64,000 nt of DNA from Pleurodeles waltl (GCF_031143425.1 NC_090449.1:780960684-781024683); one strand, 5' to 3'. Shown: positions 1-12,545, counted from the stretch's first letter. Program-made: numbers and translations. Notes: generated from the sequence alone by a model not told the origin.

Positions 1-238
1 GTGCTAGGGGGAGGGCTTAGTTATTGGAGAAGGAGGAAAAAATAGATTCTAAAGATGATTAAAGGAATTATTATTGGGGAAGGGGAAAAATTAGATTTTA
101 AACATGAATAAAGCAATTGTGTGCTGGTATAGGTCAAAATGTTGGAGGGGAACTAATGAGACTAAGAATCTCAAAACAAGGTGGCTTAGGGAGAGATTTG
201 AATCAGCTATTATCCTTGAAGCATACTTATTTGACTGA

Positions 239-965
239 ATGGCAGGGTTGAATTTTACACTAAAGGTGGTCTTTTGGGATGTTAATGGCCTAAATAATAG
301 GAAAAAGAGGGCTAAAATAGAAGCTTGGGTTAAAACAGAAAATCCCTCACTCATTTTATTGCAAGAGACTCCTATTCCCGCCAAAAAACTGGGGGAATAT
401 GTCATGTTTAAAAACTGGGTGGACTATAAGGTGCTCTCAGCGGCTCAAGCAGCTCATAGGGGCACTGTAGTCTTTTCTGGTCAAGGGATTTGGGGCCGGA
501 GTGCTTGATCTTGTTAACGATAAAATTGGGTGCTGGTGATGGGTGAGTTGCGTAATGTTCACTAAGAGTCTTACGTTCGTAAGTTTATATGCTCTGGTGG
601 AAGATGTTACTGGGCCGAATGAGGATTTGTTTTTACAAGTCCCTGGCAAAATTATTATTGGTGGGGATTTTTTTTTTTTTTTTCAGGATCCGCATATGGA
701 TTCCTCAGTGAAAGGGAAGAAACAATCAAAACCTAGGGTTGCGAAAGTTTTTCAGAACTATTTAAGATTGCTGACCTGATGCGGATCACGTTGCCAACTA
801 AAAGAGATTATACATGCCTCTCCAGCCAATTCAAAAGCTTGTCTCGGATTGATTTTTTTTTGTTATCTACAACATTGAACTTTAAGGGCCAGCAGTCACT
901 GCACAGTGGCCTTTCAGACCATGCTATCCTTATGTTGGAAGTACTGGTGGAAAGCGACATGCCTT
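239..965 (+). pseudogene. L1 ORF2 endonuclease domain relic
   Basis: Reading 239-508 gives an APE-type endonuclease start with the hallmark pieces DVNGLNNRKKRAKIEAW and ILLQET (the catalytic Glu motif). Further blocks appear in other frames: KRDYTCLSSQ...SRIDFFLLS around 803-871, and GLSDHAILMLEV, whose SDH catalytic motif lies at 914-922. The middle of the domain is broken by frameshifts and by a poly-T expansion near 669-683. In the family this domain nicks target DNA to prime reverse transcription; this copy cannot be translated as one protein. Confidence 0.85.
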
Positions 966-1635
966 GACTTAGAAGGTGGACATTTATTAGGCAACATCTT
1001 CAAGAAGAAGGATGGGTTCAGGTTTGTAAAAAGGAGATTAGAGAATTCCTTAATAGAAACCACAATTCAGCTATCCCCAGTCCTGTGTGGGACTCCTTGA
1101 AAGCATATATAAGAGGGATTGTGATTGCAAAGGATGCTGCTAATAGGCATATCAATAGACAACAAGGCCAGGCTTTTGAAGAGGAAGTGCACAAGAGACT
1201 AAACAAATACCTTAAGTAGCCTACAAGAATGAAAAAAAAAAACTATTAGATCAGGCTATGCAGGCATTTTCCAATCAGTATTTTAGCAGGTCTGAGGGGA
1301 TATACCAGGCTCACAAGCAAAGAGTGTACAAGGAAAGTAATTTCACAGGCAGATTCTTAGCCTGGAAAGCACCTGACCAGGTGGCTAGTAATATGATCCA
1401 CGCATTTAAGTGCTCAGCCACGGGGGGTAAGATCCATGGACCACAGGAAAATGGGAGAAACTATGCTAGAACATTAAAGTCAAATGTATAGTCATAACCA
1501 AGTGGTCGATTCAGTAGCTATCAGGGACTTCTTAGGTCGGCTGGACATCCCCACTTTGTCCAAGGAAGACAGGGATGCTACATCTCGCCCGTTTACTAAG
1601 ACAGATCTTGTGTGGTGAATAATCAAAAACCTTTC

Positions 1636-2440
1636 AAATGGTAAGGATTGCGGCCAAGACTGCCTCCCAATGGAATTTTTCAAAACTTCTATTGATGTGT
1701 TGGCAGACTATTTTTTGCTCATAATCAATAATATGCTAATGGAGGGCACTATTCCGAACTCATTTCGTGCAGGAAATGTATTTAGCTTTTTAAAAAAAAG
1801 ATAAAGACAATGAAGATCCTAATTCATATTGACTAATTAAGCTCTTAAACTCCGACTATGAGATTGTTATGAAGCTTCTGGCTAATCGTCTTAATTCAGT
1901 AGTTTATTCAGTAGTTTATAAAGTGGTTCATCACACTCAGTTGCTAGTTGACGTCCAGTAATAAACCGATTCTAATACACACTTTCTGGCTGAGGCATTA
2001 GATTATTTTTCCATCAATAATATCCCCACTGTCATTCTTTTATTGGATGCAGAAAAAGGTTTTGATCTGGTGGTATGAGATACGCCGTTTGATATATTAG
2101 CTAAATTTGCGGTTCCATCTCAGATCTCGGGGTCGGTACAAAGAATGTATCAAAATATGGAAGCCAACATAATAATTAACTCTGCAAATGTGAGTAAACT
2201 ACAAGTTTGCAGAGGCACTCGGCAGGGATGTCCCCTGTCACCTATACTGTTTGCTTTGTTTATTCAACCATAGGCTATTGCAATTAGACAAAATGAATCG
2301 ATCCGCCCTCCCATTAACAAGATGGGGAAGATTAAGTTGTACGCTGATGATATTTTATTCCTTGATAATAACAAAAGGTCACTGGAAAAAACCTTCAAAA
2401 TATTTGCTCTGTTTGAGGAAATGGGGGATATGAGGTAAAT
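1636..2440 (+). pseudogene. L1 ORF2 reverse transcriptase domain relic
   Basis: RT fingers/palm blocks are visible: GKDCGQDCLPMEFFK near 1640, MKLLANRLNS near 1870, VILLLDAEKGFD near 2034, RGTRQGCPLSPILFALF at 2211 onward, and KLYADDILF with the catalytic YADD at 2340-2351. Stops interrupt the frame, for example a TGA in place of Trp near 2077 and stops near 1804 and 1832. The polymerase motif itself is preserved although the ORF is not, as expected for an old neutral copy. Confidence 0.88.
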
Positions 2441-3254
2441 ATTTTTTTTAAAAAAGGAAATTATCCTCTGTGGGTGCACCCCCAGTAGTTACTCCTGAAA
2501 TTGATGTCCTGTAAGAACTCCCGACCTAAAAGATACCTATGGGTTAGATTCTCTTAAAACATTTAAGATCTTTATGATCTCAGCTTTGCTGCCCTCTTTC
2601 CTAAAACTCAGGCACTATCAGCTTAATGGGGATCACTTCCTCTACCTATTTTAGGGAGGGTCGCTCTGATTAAAATGGCAATTCTGCCACTGTTTAATTT
2701 CTTATTCGCAGCCATCCCATGCGTGCTAACCTGCCCCTTTTTTAGGAAACTGGATTCAATATTTCTATCGTCCATTTGGCGCAATAAAACTGCTTGAGCT
2801 GCACTAAGCACTTTATATGCGGATTTGGAAAAGGGCAGCCTGACACTCCCCAATGTCAAAGACTACTAATTCGCATGTTTTGCACAATAAATGGTTAAAT
2901 TTAAGGGAGCATCACCCAATGGCGGCCTATTCCTGCAAGATTTTTAGGAATTAATCTGTAGGGAGCACAGAATAAGGGATGCTGTACAACTAGTGAAATC
3001 CCCAAAGAAAGTACGTTATAAGACCTTGAGGTGGTTTCTTTAGAAGGAGATCAGATTTCTTTTGGAGATCCGTGATCCCATATGCGAATACCTTCACTCC
3101 CCTGTCCGAATTAATAATGAGACCTGACTCTTGACTTAATCCGGATATAATTAGGAAGAGGGAATATGCTGGATTTGGGAAAGTTGGAGATTGTTTAGCT
3201 GGTGATAAGTGGGAAACCCTGGTCAATATAGGGGTATCTGTACAAGGCAACATT

Positions 3255-4032
3255 TTGCTTATGGGGTCTTACAGAACTATGCTTAAGAGTCTTGCCGATT
3301 TGGATTGTTATCAGATACGGAATACTCTAAATATAGTTAAAAAAACGGGTAGACCCCTTGGGGATAGACGAGCGGGTGAGTGGAGAAGGCTGTTTATAGA
3401 TCTGAAGGGCCCAGATCTCTTTTTAAAAGCAACTAGCAAATGGGAGCAACATGAAGGGCTAAAATTAACAAAGGATATATGGGAGAAAATTAATCTGTTA
3501 CGTTTGAGGGTATTGAGAGGAGCCAATTGGCGTAGACTGCTTTATTTTAGCAAATGGCTGCTCTATTGTACCCCGCGATTTCTAGCCCAGGTCAATCCCA
3601 ACTGGTCTAGCTACTGTTTTCGATGTCATGTGGGGGTCATAGCAAATGGGACATGTGATAGGCAGATGCGGGCTCATTCAAGAGTTCTGTGGAAAGGTAT
3701 TCGGGTCTCTAGAAACAGCCTTACAGATTGAAATAGTCCATAGTGTGTGGTTGCTGGTCTTGGACTATAACACCCCCAGAATGAAACTAGTGCCCAGATG
3801 GAATAAATTAGTCTATATCGCCCTCCTACTACAAAATTGGCACACTTCACAGATTCCCACTGTTGAGGAATGGCTAAATAAAATTAAAAAAATAAGGAAA
3901 CAGGAGTGGATGTATGCGATGAGAACTGGAGGGATTAGGAGATTCTCCCAAACCTGGGGAAGTTTTATGGAGCTAACAGAAGACATTAAAATAGTTGAAG
4001 GGTTGGTAGGGTCAGTATTGGAGAAATGCTAG
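3255..4032 (+). pseudogene. L1 ORF2 C-terminal region relic
   Basis: Two overlapping frames (3255-3731 and 3646-4032) together resemble the L1 C-terminus: a basic region WRRLLYFSKWLLYCTPRFLA, then CFRC at 3615-3626 with following His/Cys positions (GTCDRQMRAHS), then a long charged tail ending at 4030. A frameshift around 3640-3720 lies inside the Cys/His knuckle. In the family this part binds RNA and is needed for retrotransposition. No function is expected here. Confidence 0.7.
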
Positions 4033-4547
4033 TTTTAGTCTGATGGACTATGGATGCTTTTGCTGCCATGTAATGGTATTACATAATGAAATATGACGTT
4101 ATAAATGTTTTGGGTCTTTTTGGCTCTGAGTGTAGTATGAATTTTAAGGTTTGATTATGGATCTCAATAACAAATAATTAAAAAGAAGTATAATAATAAA
4201 AATGTGAAATGGAAAGTCTACCACCTATTTATTCCTTTGGTCAGTAATGTTTTTTAAGAATAGCTGCATAAACAAAACATTTTGAAAGCATATTAACCCA
4301 AGAAAGAGATTTAATAACAGAGGTTATGTCAAGTGGACATTATAGTAAGGTACCACATGCCTGGGTCCAAAAAGATCTACTATCCCTTGCTTTTAACCAA
4401 CTTCTCCAACCAATCCTTTATCTCCATCAAATGTTCTAACCCAACCTAAAAACTAATTACATAAAGCAGAAACAGACTCCTTTTTCATCAAGCAACCGGG
4501 TACAGAGTGCCACACACAATACACTAAGGTAATTAATAAAATACTAA

Positions 4548-5345
4548 GGCCCTCATTATGTCATTGGCTGTAAAAAACACCTATCGCCGCAGCAACCACC
4601 GCCAAAAGACCGTTGCTGCGGCTACCAGCCGTCCGCAGTATTATGACCACAGACGGATTTCTGCCAGAACGATGACGCAAATCCAGCTGTGGCCATGCCG
4701 GCAGATGGCGGTAATGTGGCAGCAGCGCCACTCCAGTAGACCGCTGCCAGAAGTATTATGACCCATAATATGGCCTGGAGGTGTTCTGCTGGTGGACGCT
4801 GTCTCCTGCCAGAGGACCCCCTAAACACAGGTAAGTGGGTGCTCTGACAGGGGAGCGGGGTGGGGGAGTGTTGTGTGTGTGGGTGTATGTTTGGAAGTGT
4901 GTGCAGATGTGTGTGTGTGAATGGATGTATGCATGCATGGATGAATGTGGGAATGGGTGTGTGTATGCATGTGTGAAGGGAGGGGTGTGAATGTAGGGAG
5001 GGTTAGAGAGGAAGGGAGGGTGGGGGAAGAATATGGGGAGGGGGTTGGGGAAAACCTCCAGCAGTGACACGGAAGGGATTCCCTGTCACTGATAGTACCT
5101 AGCGCCATGGTTTTCGTGACGGTAGACAAGGTCATTATCCTGCAGGCGGTACAGTGACGGCCGCCTGGCTGGAGATTGATATCTCCAGCCCAGCAGACGT
5201 TACCGCCGTGGCGGTCGGTGTGGTACATTGGCTGTTTGGCTTTAGCCAAACCGCCAATGTTCATAATATGGTGGAAAGTACCACCAGCCTCTTGGCAGTA
5301 CTTTCCACCATATTACCGCCGACCGCCAGGGTCATAAGGAGGGCC
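4548..5345. mobile_element. PIF/Harbinger-like MITE with TAA duplication
   Basis: 798-bp non-autonomous DNA transposon. The left terminus ggccctcattatg (4548-4560) and right terminus cataaggagggcc (5333-5345) are inverted copies with one mismatch. They are flanked by TAA on both sides (4545-4547 and 5346-5348). A 3-bp TWA duplication with GG-starting termini is typical of PIF/Harbinger, hence the class call. There is no transposase ORF; the interior holds GC-rich arms and a GT/ATG-rich minisatellite. It sits inside the minus-strand L1 fragment, so it is younger than that copy. Confidence 0.78.
4855..5050. repeat. GT/GGGA-rich degenerate minisatellite inside the MITE
   Basis: Low-complexity purine/GT tract built from gtgtgt, atgcatg, gaatg and gggagg words, entirely within the MITE at 4548-5345. 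The reverse strand reads as a long Thr/His/Pro-rich open frame, which is an artefact of the repeat. A compositionally similar tract lies at 50525-50660. Confidence 0.85.
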
Positions 5346-6130
5346 TAAATTCCTAAAAGATAAAATGGAAAATTCCTGTTTTTTGGCAAATTAGATTTGT
5401 AGTCATTCTAGTTTAGGAGAACTGCTGAGTGATCAGAACACATGCTCTCAGCACAAATAGCCATGCTAATGAAGAAAGGTTGATTCTCAAATATCTTCTC
5501 TGCCTTTTCAGTAGAATGTGTATATTCTTTTTAATGGATGATTAGGTTGTCGGGGGTCGATGAACCCAAAAGTGTTCTTAAGGGTGTTAAAACTAGATAT
5601 AGAGTTTTTCATACAACCCATGTGAGCAGATACATCTAAGAGAGTATTGAGGATGCAGTTAAAATGATAACTGGGCTCAAGAAATGTAATAATTCCCAAC
5701 AGAGGTTTATGAAGACATTAGTATTATCAAAGCTAGGAGTATATAATGGGAGAGGAATAAAGAAGTTCTTCTCCCTTTGGAAGTGATTTGTGTCATCACT
5801 CAACGAACATCCTTATCAGCTTAATGAGGTCAGTTTATAGATATTATTTAAAATAATGAGACCCCATTTATTTAATTGGAAATTGAGGAATTAATAGCTT
5901 CCTGGGTAGAGCGGATCATTTTATATATTTACATTTGAGACTGTTGACATAGCAGGAGTCTCTTGAAGGCATAGTATAATAGAAGATATAGTATATCAGG
6001 TTTTATGAGCCAAGCTTCAGAACATATCCTAGCCCTTTTAATGACTTTCCTAATGACATTCACTTTCCAACTTAGCAAAGCAAGGACGTGTGATCTCATA
6101 ATAATATTTGTTACTGGTATTCTGATATCT

Positions 6131-7189
6131 GTTGCAAATTTGGCTTGATAGCCCTGCCCGTATGTGTTGTGTTGTGTACCTCCCATTCCACCTCTCTACA
6201 TTCAACCCCTGAGTCACATCCACTTGGTTACTGTCCTTCTCGTTCCACTTTCCCCATCCTAGCGCCCCTCCCCAGCAACCAGCACCCCTCTGGATCCTCT
6301 CTGACTTACTTGGCCAGAGAGTACTATGCCTCTATCCCTTTTGGATGTATTGGGATACATCTTGGTAAAACAGTGTAGGACCTGGAGCCACATGTGCCTC
6401 GGTCTGGACTAAATCAGCATACATCAAGCCTTTTTTTTAAATATCAGAAAAATAAATGTTGCCATAAATAAATATTACCAAGACTGGTCTATATATCAAT
6501 ATTATTAATAGTGTTGTGACAGAAAAGCTCAGGTTGAAGTACACCATTAAAAATTTGGATTTACCCTTGTGAATTAATGTTATGCACAGGCTGGCCACTA
6601 CCATGGCTGAGACTTAGACTGAAAGGGAACAGAATTATGGAATCAAAGCCTTCATCTCCACTTGGCAAGTGTAATTTTCCAAGAATAGGTTTTGGGAAGA
6701 GGAACCCTCCTGGATGGAAATCTGTTGCCTTTCTCTACCAAGAGACAGGCCCTTAATGTTGATATTGAAATCTTGGAAGTAGACTATGCTGGTGTGTGGT
6801 CTGTTGCCTGTCCGGGCTGTGCCAATCGCTACTCAGTGTGCTCTGGCTATGGGAAAGCTTGGTTTTTCCTGGAAATCATTTTTTTCTTGGTCCTTGTTAA
6901 GGATGTAATGACTGAAGAGGTCTGTGATCCACTGAACCATAATGGAATTTACAATTCTCTATGACCCAGCTAGGAATGGCTAAAATTCAGAAATTTACCT
7001 ATTTTCGAATTCTTTGCATTTTTGAGCAATAATTTTCATTTCGTGCTGAGTGCTGGTCTTGTGACTTTTTAACAGTTTTCAAATTTGGTTATTTTGCTTT
7101 CAGTCTTGGTGCTAGCTTCATTAAAAGATATGTCACTCATCAATAATGTTACCTTTTATGTTAATGCATCAAATCTATGGGGTATGGCT
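6131..7189. other. Intronic sequence, no gene recognised
   Basis: No exon or known element could be supported. A CT-rich stretch lies at 6165-6330. An open frame at 6692-6964 (90 codons, several Cys, hydrophobic centre FFLEIIFFLVLV) has no recognisable relatives and no supporting signals, so it is not called a gene. Confidence 0.5.
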
Positions 7190-7599
7190 TGGGAGACCAC
7201 GATGGTGGTTGCACTGCACTGAGCTCCTGGCCCAGATCCCTATAAACCCTCAGTGCTGAAAAAGTTAATCTGCCTAGCATGGGCCTAGCACTGGGTTAAA
7301 TTTTGGAGTGGCAGGATCCCTGCTGCCCACACTTGTGTTTGAGGTCCACTATGCCTGTGGCACAGATGTCCGAGTCAGAGGCACAGCCGTGGGCAACTGA
7401 TTCTTTTCCACAGACCCCACCTGCTCCCTTCAGCCTGGAAAGACTCAATCGAGGATGAGCTCTGCCACACAATAAGTGCTGCTTTATCAGGTCCCCGGCA
7501 TATCTGACATTAGGGCGGGAGACCGGGAATGTAAGCAGCCAGATGAGGGTGCTCAGGAGGGTATGGGGTGACTCTCTCCTACTGGAGCCCATCAGGACA

Positions 7600-8880
7600 T
7601 TCAGCGGTCTGCACAGAGATCTGCAGGGGACTTCCTAAGGACGCACTGGGTGGAGCTTGCACTGGGAAAGGATCTTGCCACAGATTCTGTTCCTAGTTGG
7701 GAGCGGGAAGATCTCAACATTAATCAGGGCCGGGAAGAAGGGTGTCTCCTAGGGTTCTCCACAAAACCCACTGCATTGTACTGGGAAGCCCCGCCCCCAC
7801 CACTGAGGAAAAGCAATGTGTCTCGTTTGGTGCCTTCTTGCACTGGATGGCCCCTTGAAAGGGCCCTAGCTGCTTGTGCTACCCAAATGTCAGTTGGATA
7901 TGGTGTAAGCAGACCAGGGCTCGGACACTCTCCTGCCACACCATAGAAGGCCTGACCAACTGCTGTGGAGTGGTGCTTTTCACTTTATACCCTTTGGATT
8001 TTAAATTTCAGACTCACTGAACACTAGTCTTGTGCACTCGGATGGTGCGCTGCCAGGGCAGGATTGCCTTTGTGGAATCTCAACTGCTTTAATACCATAG
8101 GCTAAGACAGGTCCTCTTCTTCGTAGACACAAGCCAAAACTGATAAAAGGGTCCTTGAGGACTGCAGAGGGCTGCCTCAGCCCCCAGGGCCCTGTCAACG
8201 TGGAAGAGATCCTCCAGGCCATTCAGACCTCCTGGGTGGAGCTAGAAACCGAAAATGGCAAAGTAGGCATGGAGGTGGTCTTTCTGCAAAATACCTGTGG
8301 GGGTGGCAGACAGACTTTGAGGAGAAGGGACTGGTGTTGGGGAATGCAACGCAAGAACTCAAATTATTGGTTTGCCACCTCCAGTACTTCAAGAATCACA
8401 AAGAAATGCATGGAAGATGTGGAAAACAGGGCACAACGACGAAACCTCTGATTCGTTGGAGTTTTAGAGGAAGTGGTGGGTCAGATGCCAGAAACTTTTT
8501 GGAAATCTGGATACAGAAGTACCAGCGCTCCCCTTGCTTCATCATAGAATGAGCAATAGACCTCTCGCCCAAAAACCTCCCTTAGGGGTCCTGCAACTCA
8601 TGATTGCAAAACTACTGAACTACAGAGATAGAGATATTTTCAGAAAGGCATGTAAAGTGTGGATCTCCACTTCCAAGCAAGGTGTATCATGAACTTCCTA
8701 GACTATTTGTGCCTGTTGCAACAGCAGCACTGGTCCTATGAAAAAGTTGAACAATAGCTTAGAGCCACGGGGGTACAATCCATGCTCCTGTTTGCGGCAA
8801 ATCACAAAGTGCTTCATAGCTCTGAATCCCTCTTTGTCTAAAACACCTAAGGCTGCGTGGACCTGAGCTAAAAAGCAGAG
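7600..8880 (+). pseudogene. L1 ORF1 relic
   Basis: Fragments of the L1 ORF1 RNA-binding protein. A probable coiled-coil segment (VNVEEILQAIQTSWVELETE) lies near 8190, GSDARNFLEIWIQKYQRSP near 8476, and KLLNYRDRDIFRKA near 8608-8650. The last matches the RRM/CTD region that packages L1 RNA. The frame is broken by several stops between these blocks. Confidence 0.6.
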
Positions 8881-9029
8881 GCCTCTCTGGTGCAACCAAC
8901 CCACCAATGAGGGGCGGCAGCAAATACGCAGCTGCATGACAACAACCTGGGGTGCCAGATGAGAGGACATAAATGACCAAAGCAGTGAAAACTTTGGGAC
9001 CCATCGACACGAGCCGCATTAGACTCTGA

Positions 9030-9830
9030 GGACAATCAACTAGCCACTCACCATCTGCTTTACTCTTGCAAGAGACCCACTTATTGAGTACCAAGTGTCC
9101 ATTACTCCCCCGTTATGGCTATGATGGTGTACCACACCGAATACACTCCAAGTTCTAGAGGGGTGGCATTTCTTCTTCACAAGACATTTTCCCATGTGGT
9201 TAACTCTGTATGACCATATTTCCCTAGGAGCTACGTGGTGGTGGAAGACTCCTTTGAGGGGCGCCAATACAAATTATGCAGAGCTTTTATTCCCCCAACT
9301 TCTCTCCACGTCCACCTTTGAAGCTCTAAAATATTGCATTTGCCTGTTAGTTACCATCATTGGTGGTGGCTTTAGTGACATTTAGATGCCTGATTTGGAC
9401 TCTGCCTGGCCCACAGAGGTAGGAGGCAAGAACTGGTATGGGCTGTCTCCCTGGGATTATGAGATGCATGGGGAAAATGGCACCCAAACAACCTTGCCTA
9501 TAGCAACATGTCAGCTACCCTCAAAATATGATTGTGTACTGCTTTCCTCCTTCTCCCTGCCACTGACCTAACTCTCATTACTGGCTCCCACATACTACCC
9601 TGTGGCATATCTGAGCATTCTCCTTTGATGCTCAGCTTTGGCTCACCAGAGAAGCACACCTGCCCTATCTGGTGACTCAATGGCTGGTGTCTAACAGATA
9701 AACACTTCACACAGTGTTTGACTGAGGAGGTGAAGATCTTCCCTGGCATAAACAAGGACACGGTGGCCTCCCCGGTCACTCTGCGGACATCCGGGAAGGC
9801 TACTATTCGAGACATCACCATGTCTTACTT
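9030..9830 (+). pseudogene. L1 ORF2 endonuclease relic (second copy)
   Basis: Translation around 9055-9290 gives a CKRPTY block where the LLQETH motif should be. It is followed by VYHTEYTPSSRGVAFLLHKTFSH and a region resembling the R(Y/F)V central strand (SYVVVEDSFEGRQYKLC). Multiple in-frame stops are present. Placement directly downstream of ORF1 and upstream of the RT agrees with an ORF2 N-terminus. Confidence 0.55.
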
Positions 9831-10189
9831 AAAAAGTAAAGAACGTAAGAAGTAAGGTTTTGTCCCTGGAATATGATTACCTCAAACATCAGACAGAATC
9901 GGTGTGGCGCAGACTGGACATCACTAGGAAATCCTTGTAACAACTCTCTCTAAAAGAGGAGAGCATACAAATATGAGAAGAAACTGAGATAATTGCTATA
10001 CTGGTTAGACACCCAAGAGACAACCTCCCAATTTGTACCTCACCTCACTGTTGAGTGTGGCAGGGTGCTTACAACTGTGACAGACATTGCGGGGGCCTTT
10101 GCAGATACATTATTACATTCTTTATATGTGGCCAGGATGCAGCCTGACCAACTTGATGTCGAACTTCCCCTGACACGACTGCACCCAAA

Positions 10190-11040
10190 AGGCCGGGAAG
10201 ACCTGAAATGTGGCATTACTAATGAAGAGATCTCAGAAGCCTTTCAAGTCATGAACTTAAAGTGACCGCCACAGATGCCACCTGCTGGAGTAGTATCATC
10301 CTTCAAATCCCTACTCATTCCTTAACTCCTGGATTTGTACCAGGAAGCTACAAAAAACGCCAGATTCTCACCTGAACTGGACCTGGTAACCATTGTGGTG
10401 CTGAATTAACTAGGCTAGCCTGCAGACTTTTACTGTCCGATATCCCTCATCAGCGTCGAACTCAAAGTTTATGCATAAGTCCTGACAAATCAACTACTTC
10501 ACCTTATGAAACATTTGATACATCCAGACCAATGTGGCTTTATCCCTCATTGTAGTACCCGCCACTGTAGCCAAAGAGTCCAAATGGCCTAAGGCCCACC
10601 TCAAGGTGTTAACAGGCTCTAGTTCTCTAACGCCAACAGATTTCGAAAGGGCATTTGCTTTTTTCTCAATTATGTATTGCAAACAATGGGACTTGGCCCG
10701 CAATTCCCAGAAATATGTTTGTTTTTTATATACACACACAAGAGCACAAGTTTGTGTTAATGGTGCATTCTCTCCTTGCTTCCAGATTGGCAGAGGCAAG
10801 AGACAGTATTGCCCCTTGTTACCCCTTTTCTTTGCACTTGGGTGTGGGTTCCCTGTGATGCACAGGTTTGGGGATTTGATTAGTGGGTAGCAACTGAAGA
10901 CCCGATTAACCTGTAGGCAGATGACAGCCTCTTATTTCCATCACGGTCCTCCTTCACAGGATCTCGACTGATCCAGATGTTGACCTCATATGGGGATGCC
11001 TCCCGACTTGAGGTCAACTGGGCCAAATATCTCCTTGTCC
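10190..11040 (+). pseudogene. L1 ORF2 reverse transcriptase relic with destroyed active-site Tyr codon
   Basis: The ORF at 9993-10265 ends in GITNEEISEAFQVMNLK, the linker before RT. It continues as ISLISVELKVYA near 10445, QCGFIPHCSTRHCSQRVQMA near 10530, and ADDSLLFPSRS from 10917. The codon that would supply Tyr of the catalytic Y-x-D-D box is TAG (10914-10916), and several other stops occur. Motif order and spacing support the domain call despite the decay. Confidence 0.72.
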
Positions 11041-11079
11041 TCAAATGTGAGTGACAAAACAGACTGACAATTATTGCGG

Positions 11080-12010
11080 TTCATAGACTAAGCTTGGAAA
11101 TTATATTTATCTAGTCTCTTCCAACCTGGGTTTTGGGCTTGAGACCTTTGATGCTCAAGATGACAGCAGACCTTACCAGTTGGGCCAAACTGCCATTCGA
11201 TGTCCTGGACAGAGTAGCCCTCTTTAAAATTATGGTACTGCCATGGCTGCTTAACATCCTCCAGGATGTTAACATGTTCATCCCCCAGACTCGGTTCATA
11301 GATTTACTGAAGACGATTTATGCTTTCCTCTAGCAGCACCGGCCTCCCTGGCTGGCCTTCAACAAATGTGTACAGTCCCTATATGATTGAGGTATGGGCA
11401 TGGCAGATATCTGCCTTTACTATTGGGTTGTGCAGATCCTGGTGGTGATTGGCTGGCTTAGGGGTGGGGGGTTAAGGCATGACCCTGCCTTCCATCTGAA
11501 GACACTAGACCGAGAGAGGATTATGAGAGTACTGTATGGGGACCCTATCCCATGCACTCTCCCTGAGATCACCAGGGTTGCTCCGCTTGCTTCAAGATCC
11601 ACAATGAGGTGGACATGGTGGGATAGGAAGCTCACTCTTGAGACTCCTTTATGGCATTGTAACTGGCTGAAACATACAGCATCCCTCAAAGGTTCTGGAA
11701 GCTGGGATTGCATTGGAATATCAACTCTGGACTACCTGTGGCACAGAACACAAATGAAATTATTTACAGATTTCCAAAAGGAATTCGACCAGCAAATCAC
11801 AATTCATTCAATACATGCATGCACATCATGCACTTTTGTCCCACCTTGACTTACTTGTAGTACAACCTGAAGCTACGGTCCAAACAGGAACCCCCAGAGA
11901 AGGGAGGGGTTGCCCAAGTATATACACCTCTGGTGATGCCCTTACCAGATTGTTTGCGGACCCTGAGAATGAGATGGAAAACCTGGGTGGGACTGCTAGA
12001 TGACAGCAAT
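11080..12010 (+). pseudogene. L1 ORF2 C-terminal region relic (second copy)
   Basis: A continuous similarity block of L1 type: WVLGLRPLMLKMTADLTSWAK, LDRVALFKIMVLPWLLNILQDV and LLKTIYAFL at 11130-11333, then GMADICLYYWVVQILVVIGW from 11394. It is split by a stop at 11331-11333 and frame changes after 11700. In related elements this region follows the RT thumb. Confidence 0.7.
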
Positions 12011-12545
12011 AATGCATGTATGTGCCAGCGGGTGCTAGTCATTGCCTCAAGGATTTTCCTCATCCAACTGACCTACCTACTTATATCTTACTTAGCATCC
12101 CTACACTTATGGCACACAAACTCTCCACACCTTCCGTTTTCTCTTTTACAGCAGGGGAGGCAATATTTTCCACATGGCCTGGAATTGTCCAGTTATTGCT
12201 ACATGCTGGAGGAAAATCTCTGATATCCTATCAAGGGGTAAGTCTGGCAGCCCTCACCCAGCGTAGCAATACTATGTATTCGGGAGGACCTAGGAGGCAA
12301 CTGGGAAGACCATACTCTGGTGGGAGGAAATTGTACCCTGCTTGCTAAAAGTACCATTGCCAGACTCTGCTAGCTCAAAGCTGAGCACATGGTGAGCAGC
12401 TTGGGGGAAAACGGTGAGCTTATTATGAACTGGATTGTGTTTCATTCTGTGCTTAAGACAGCTATCTCTACAGCAGTGTATTTATTAGTGACTATTGTGT
12501 TTACTGGTTGATTTGTATGCATCAAAATAATCAATAAAATCTTGT

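Larger units (their letters stand above)
1..4203 (+). mobile_element. L1-clade LINE, degraded, 5' end outside window
   Basis: Non-LTR retrotransposon in sense orientation. In order it shows an endonuclease (about 239-960), a reverse transcriptase (about 1636-2440) and a C-terminal region with a Cys-rich knuckle (about 3255-4032). Several stop codons and frameshifts separate these blocks, so ORF2 is dead. The 3' end is placed near 4165-4203, where A-rich sequence (aaataattaaaaagaagtataataataaaa) follows the last coding similarity. ORF1 is not visible, so the copy either starts before the window or is 5' truncated. No target-site duplication could be checked because the left end is missing. Confidence 0.85.
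4206..6130 (-). mobile_element. Minus-strand L1 endonuclease fragment, split by a MITE
   Basis: Reading the minus strand from 6130 downward gives L1 endonuclease pieces in the right order. First comes an N-terminal block around 6075-5940 (WKVNVIRKVIKRARIC...IKPDIL). Then FNCILNTLLDVSAHMG and TLKNTFGFIDPRQPNHPLKR lie at 5699-5508, and SDHSAVLLN follows, with SDHS at 5437-5426. The sequence is interrupted by the insertion at 4548-5345, and weaker similarity probably continues below 4545. It lies tail to tail with the plus-strand L1 ending near 4203. Its outer ends are approximate. Confidence 0.65.
7190..12545 (+). mobile_element. Second L1-clade LINE, near full length but decayed
   Basis: Sense-strand L1 with ORF1 remnants (about 7600-8880) followed by ORF2 endonuclease (9030-9800), RT (10230-11040) and C-terminal region (11080-12000). 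It ends at atcaataaaatcttgttttttt near 12525-12550, a plausible polyadenylation tail. It belongs to a different L1 lineage from the element at 1-4203: the C-terminal block WVLGLRPLMLKMTADLTSWAK and the RT spacing differ. Numerous stops and frameshifts mean no ORF survives. The 5' limit near 7190 is an estimate from where ORF1-like context starts. Confidence 0.78.

Noticed and set aside
4821..5264. 147-codon minus-strand open frame rich in Thr, His and Pro
   Set aside because: It is produced by the GT-rich minisatellite inside a MITE.
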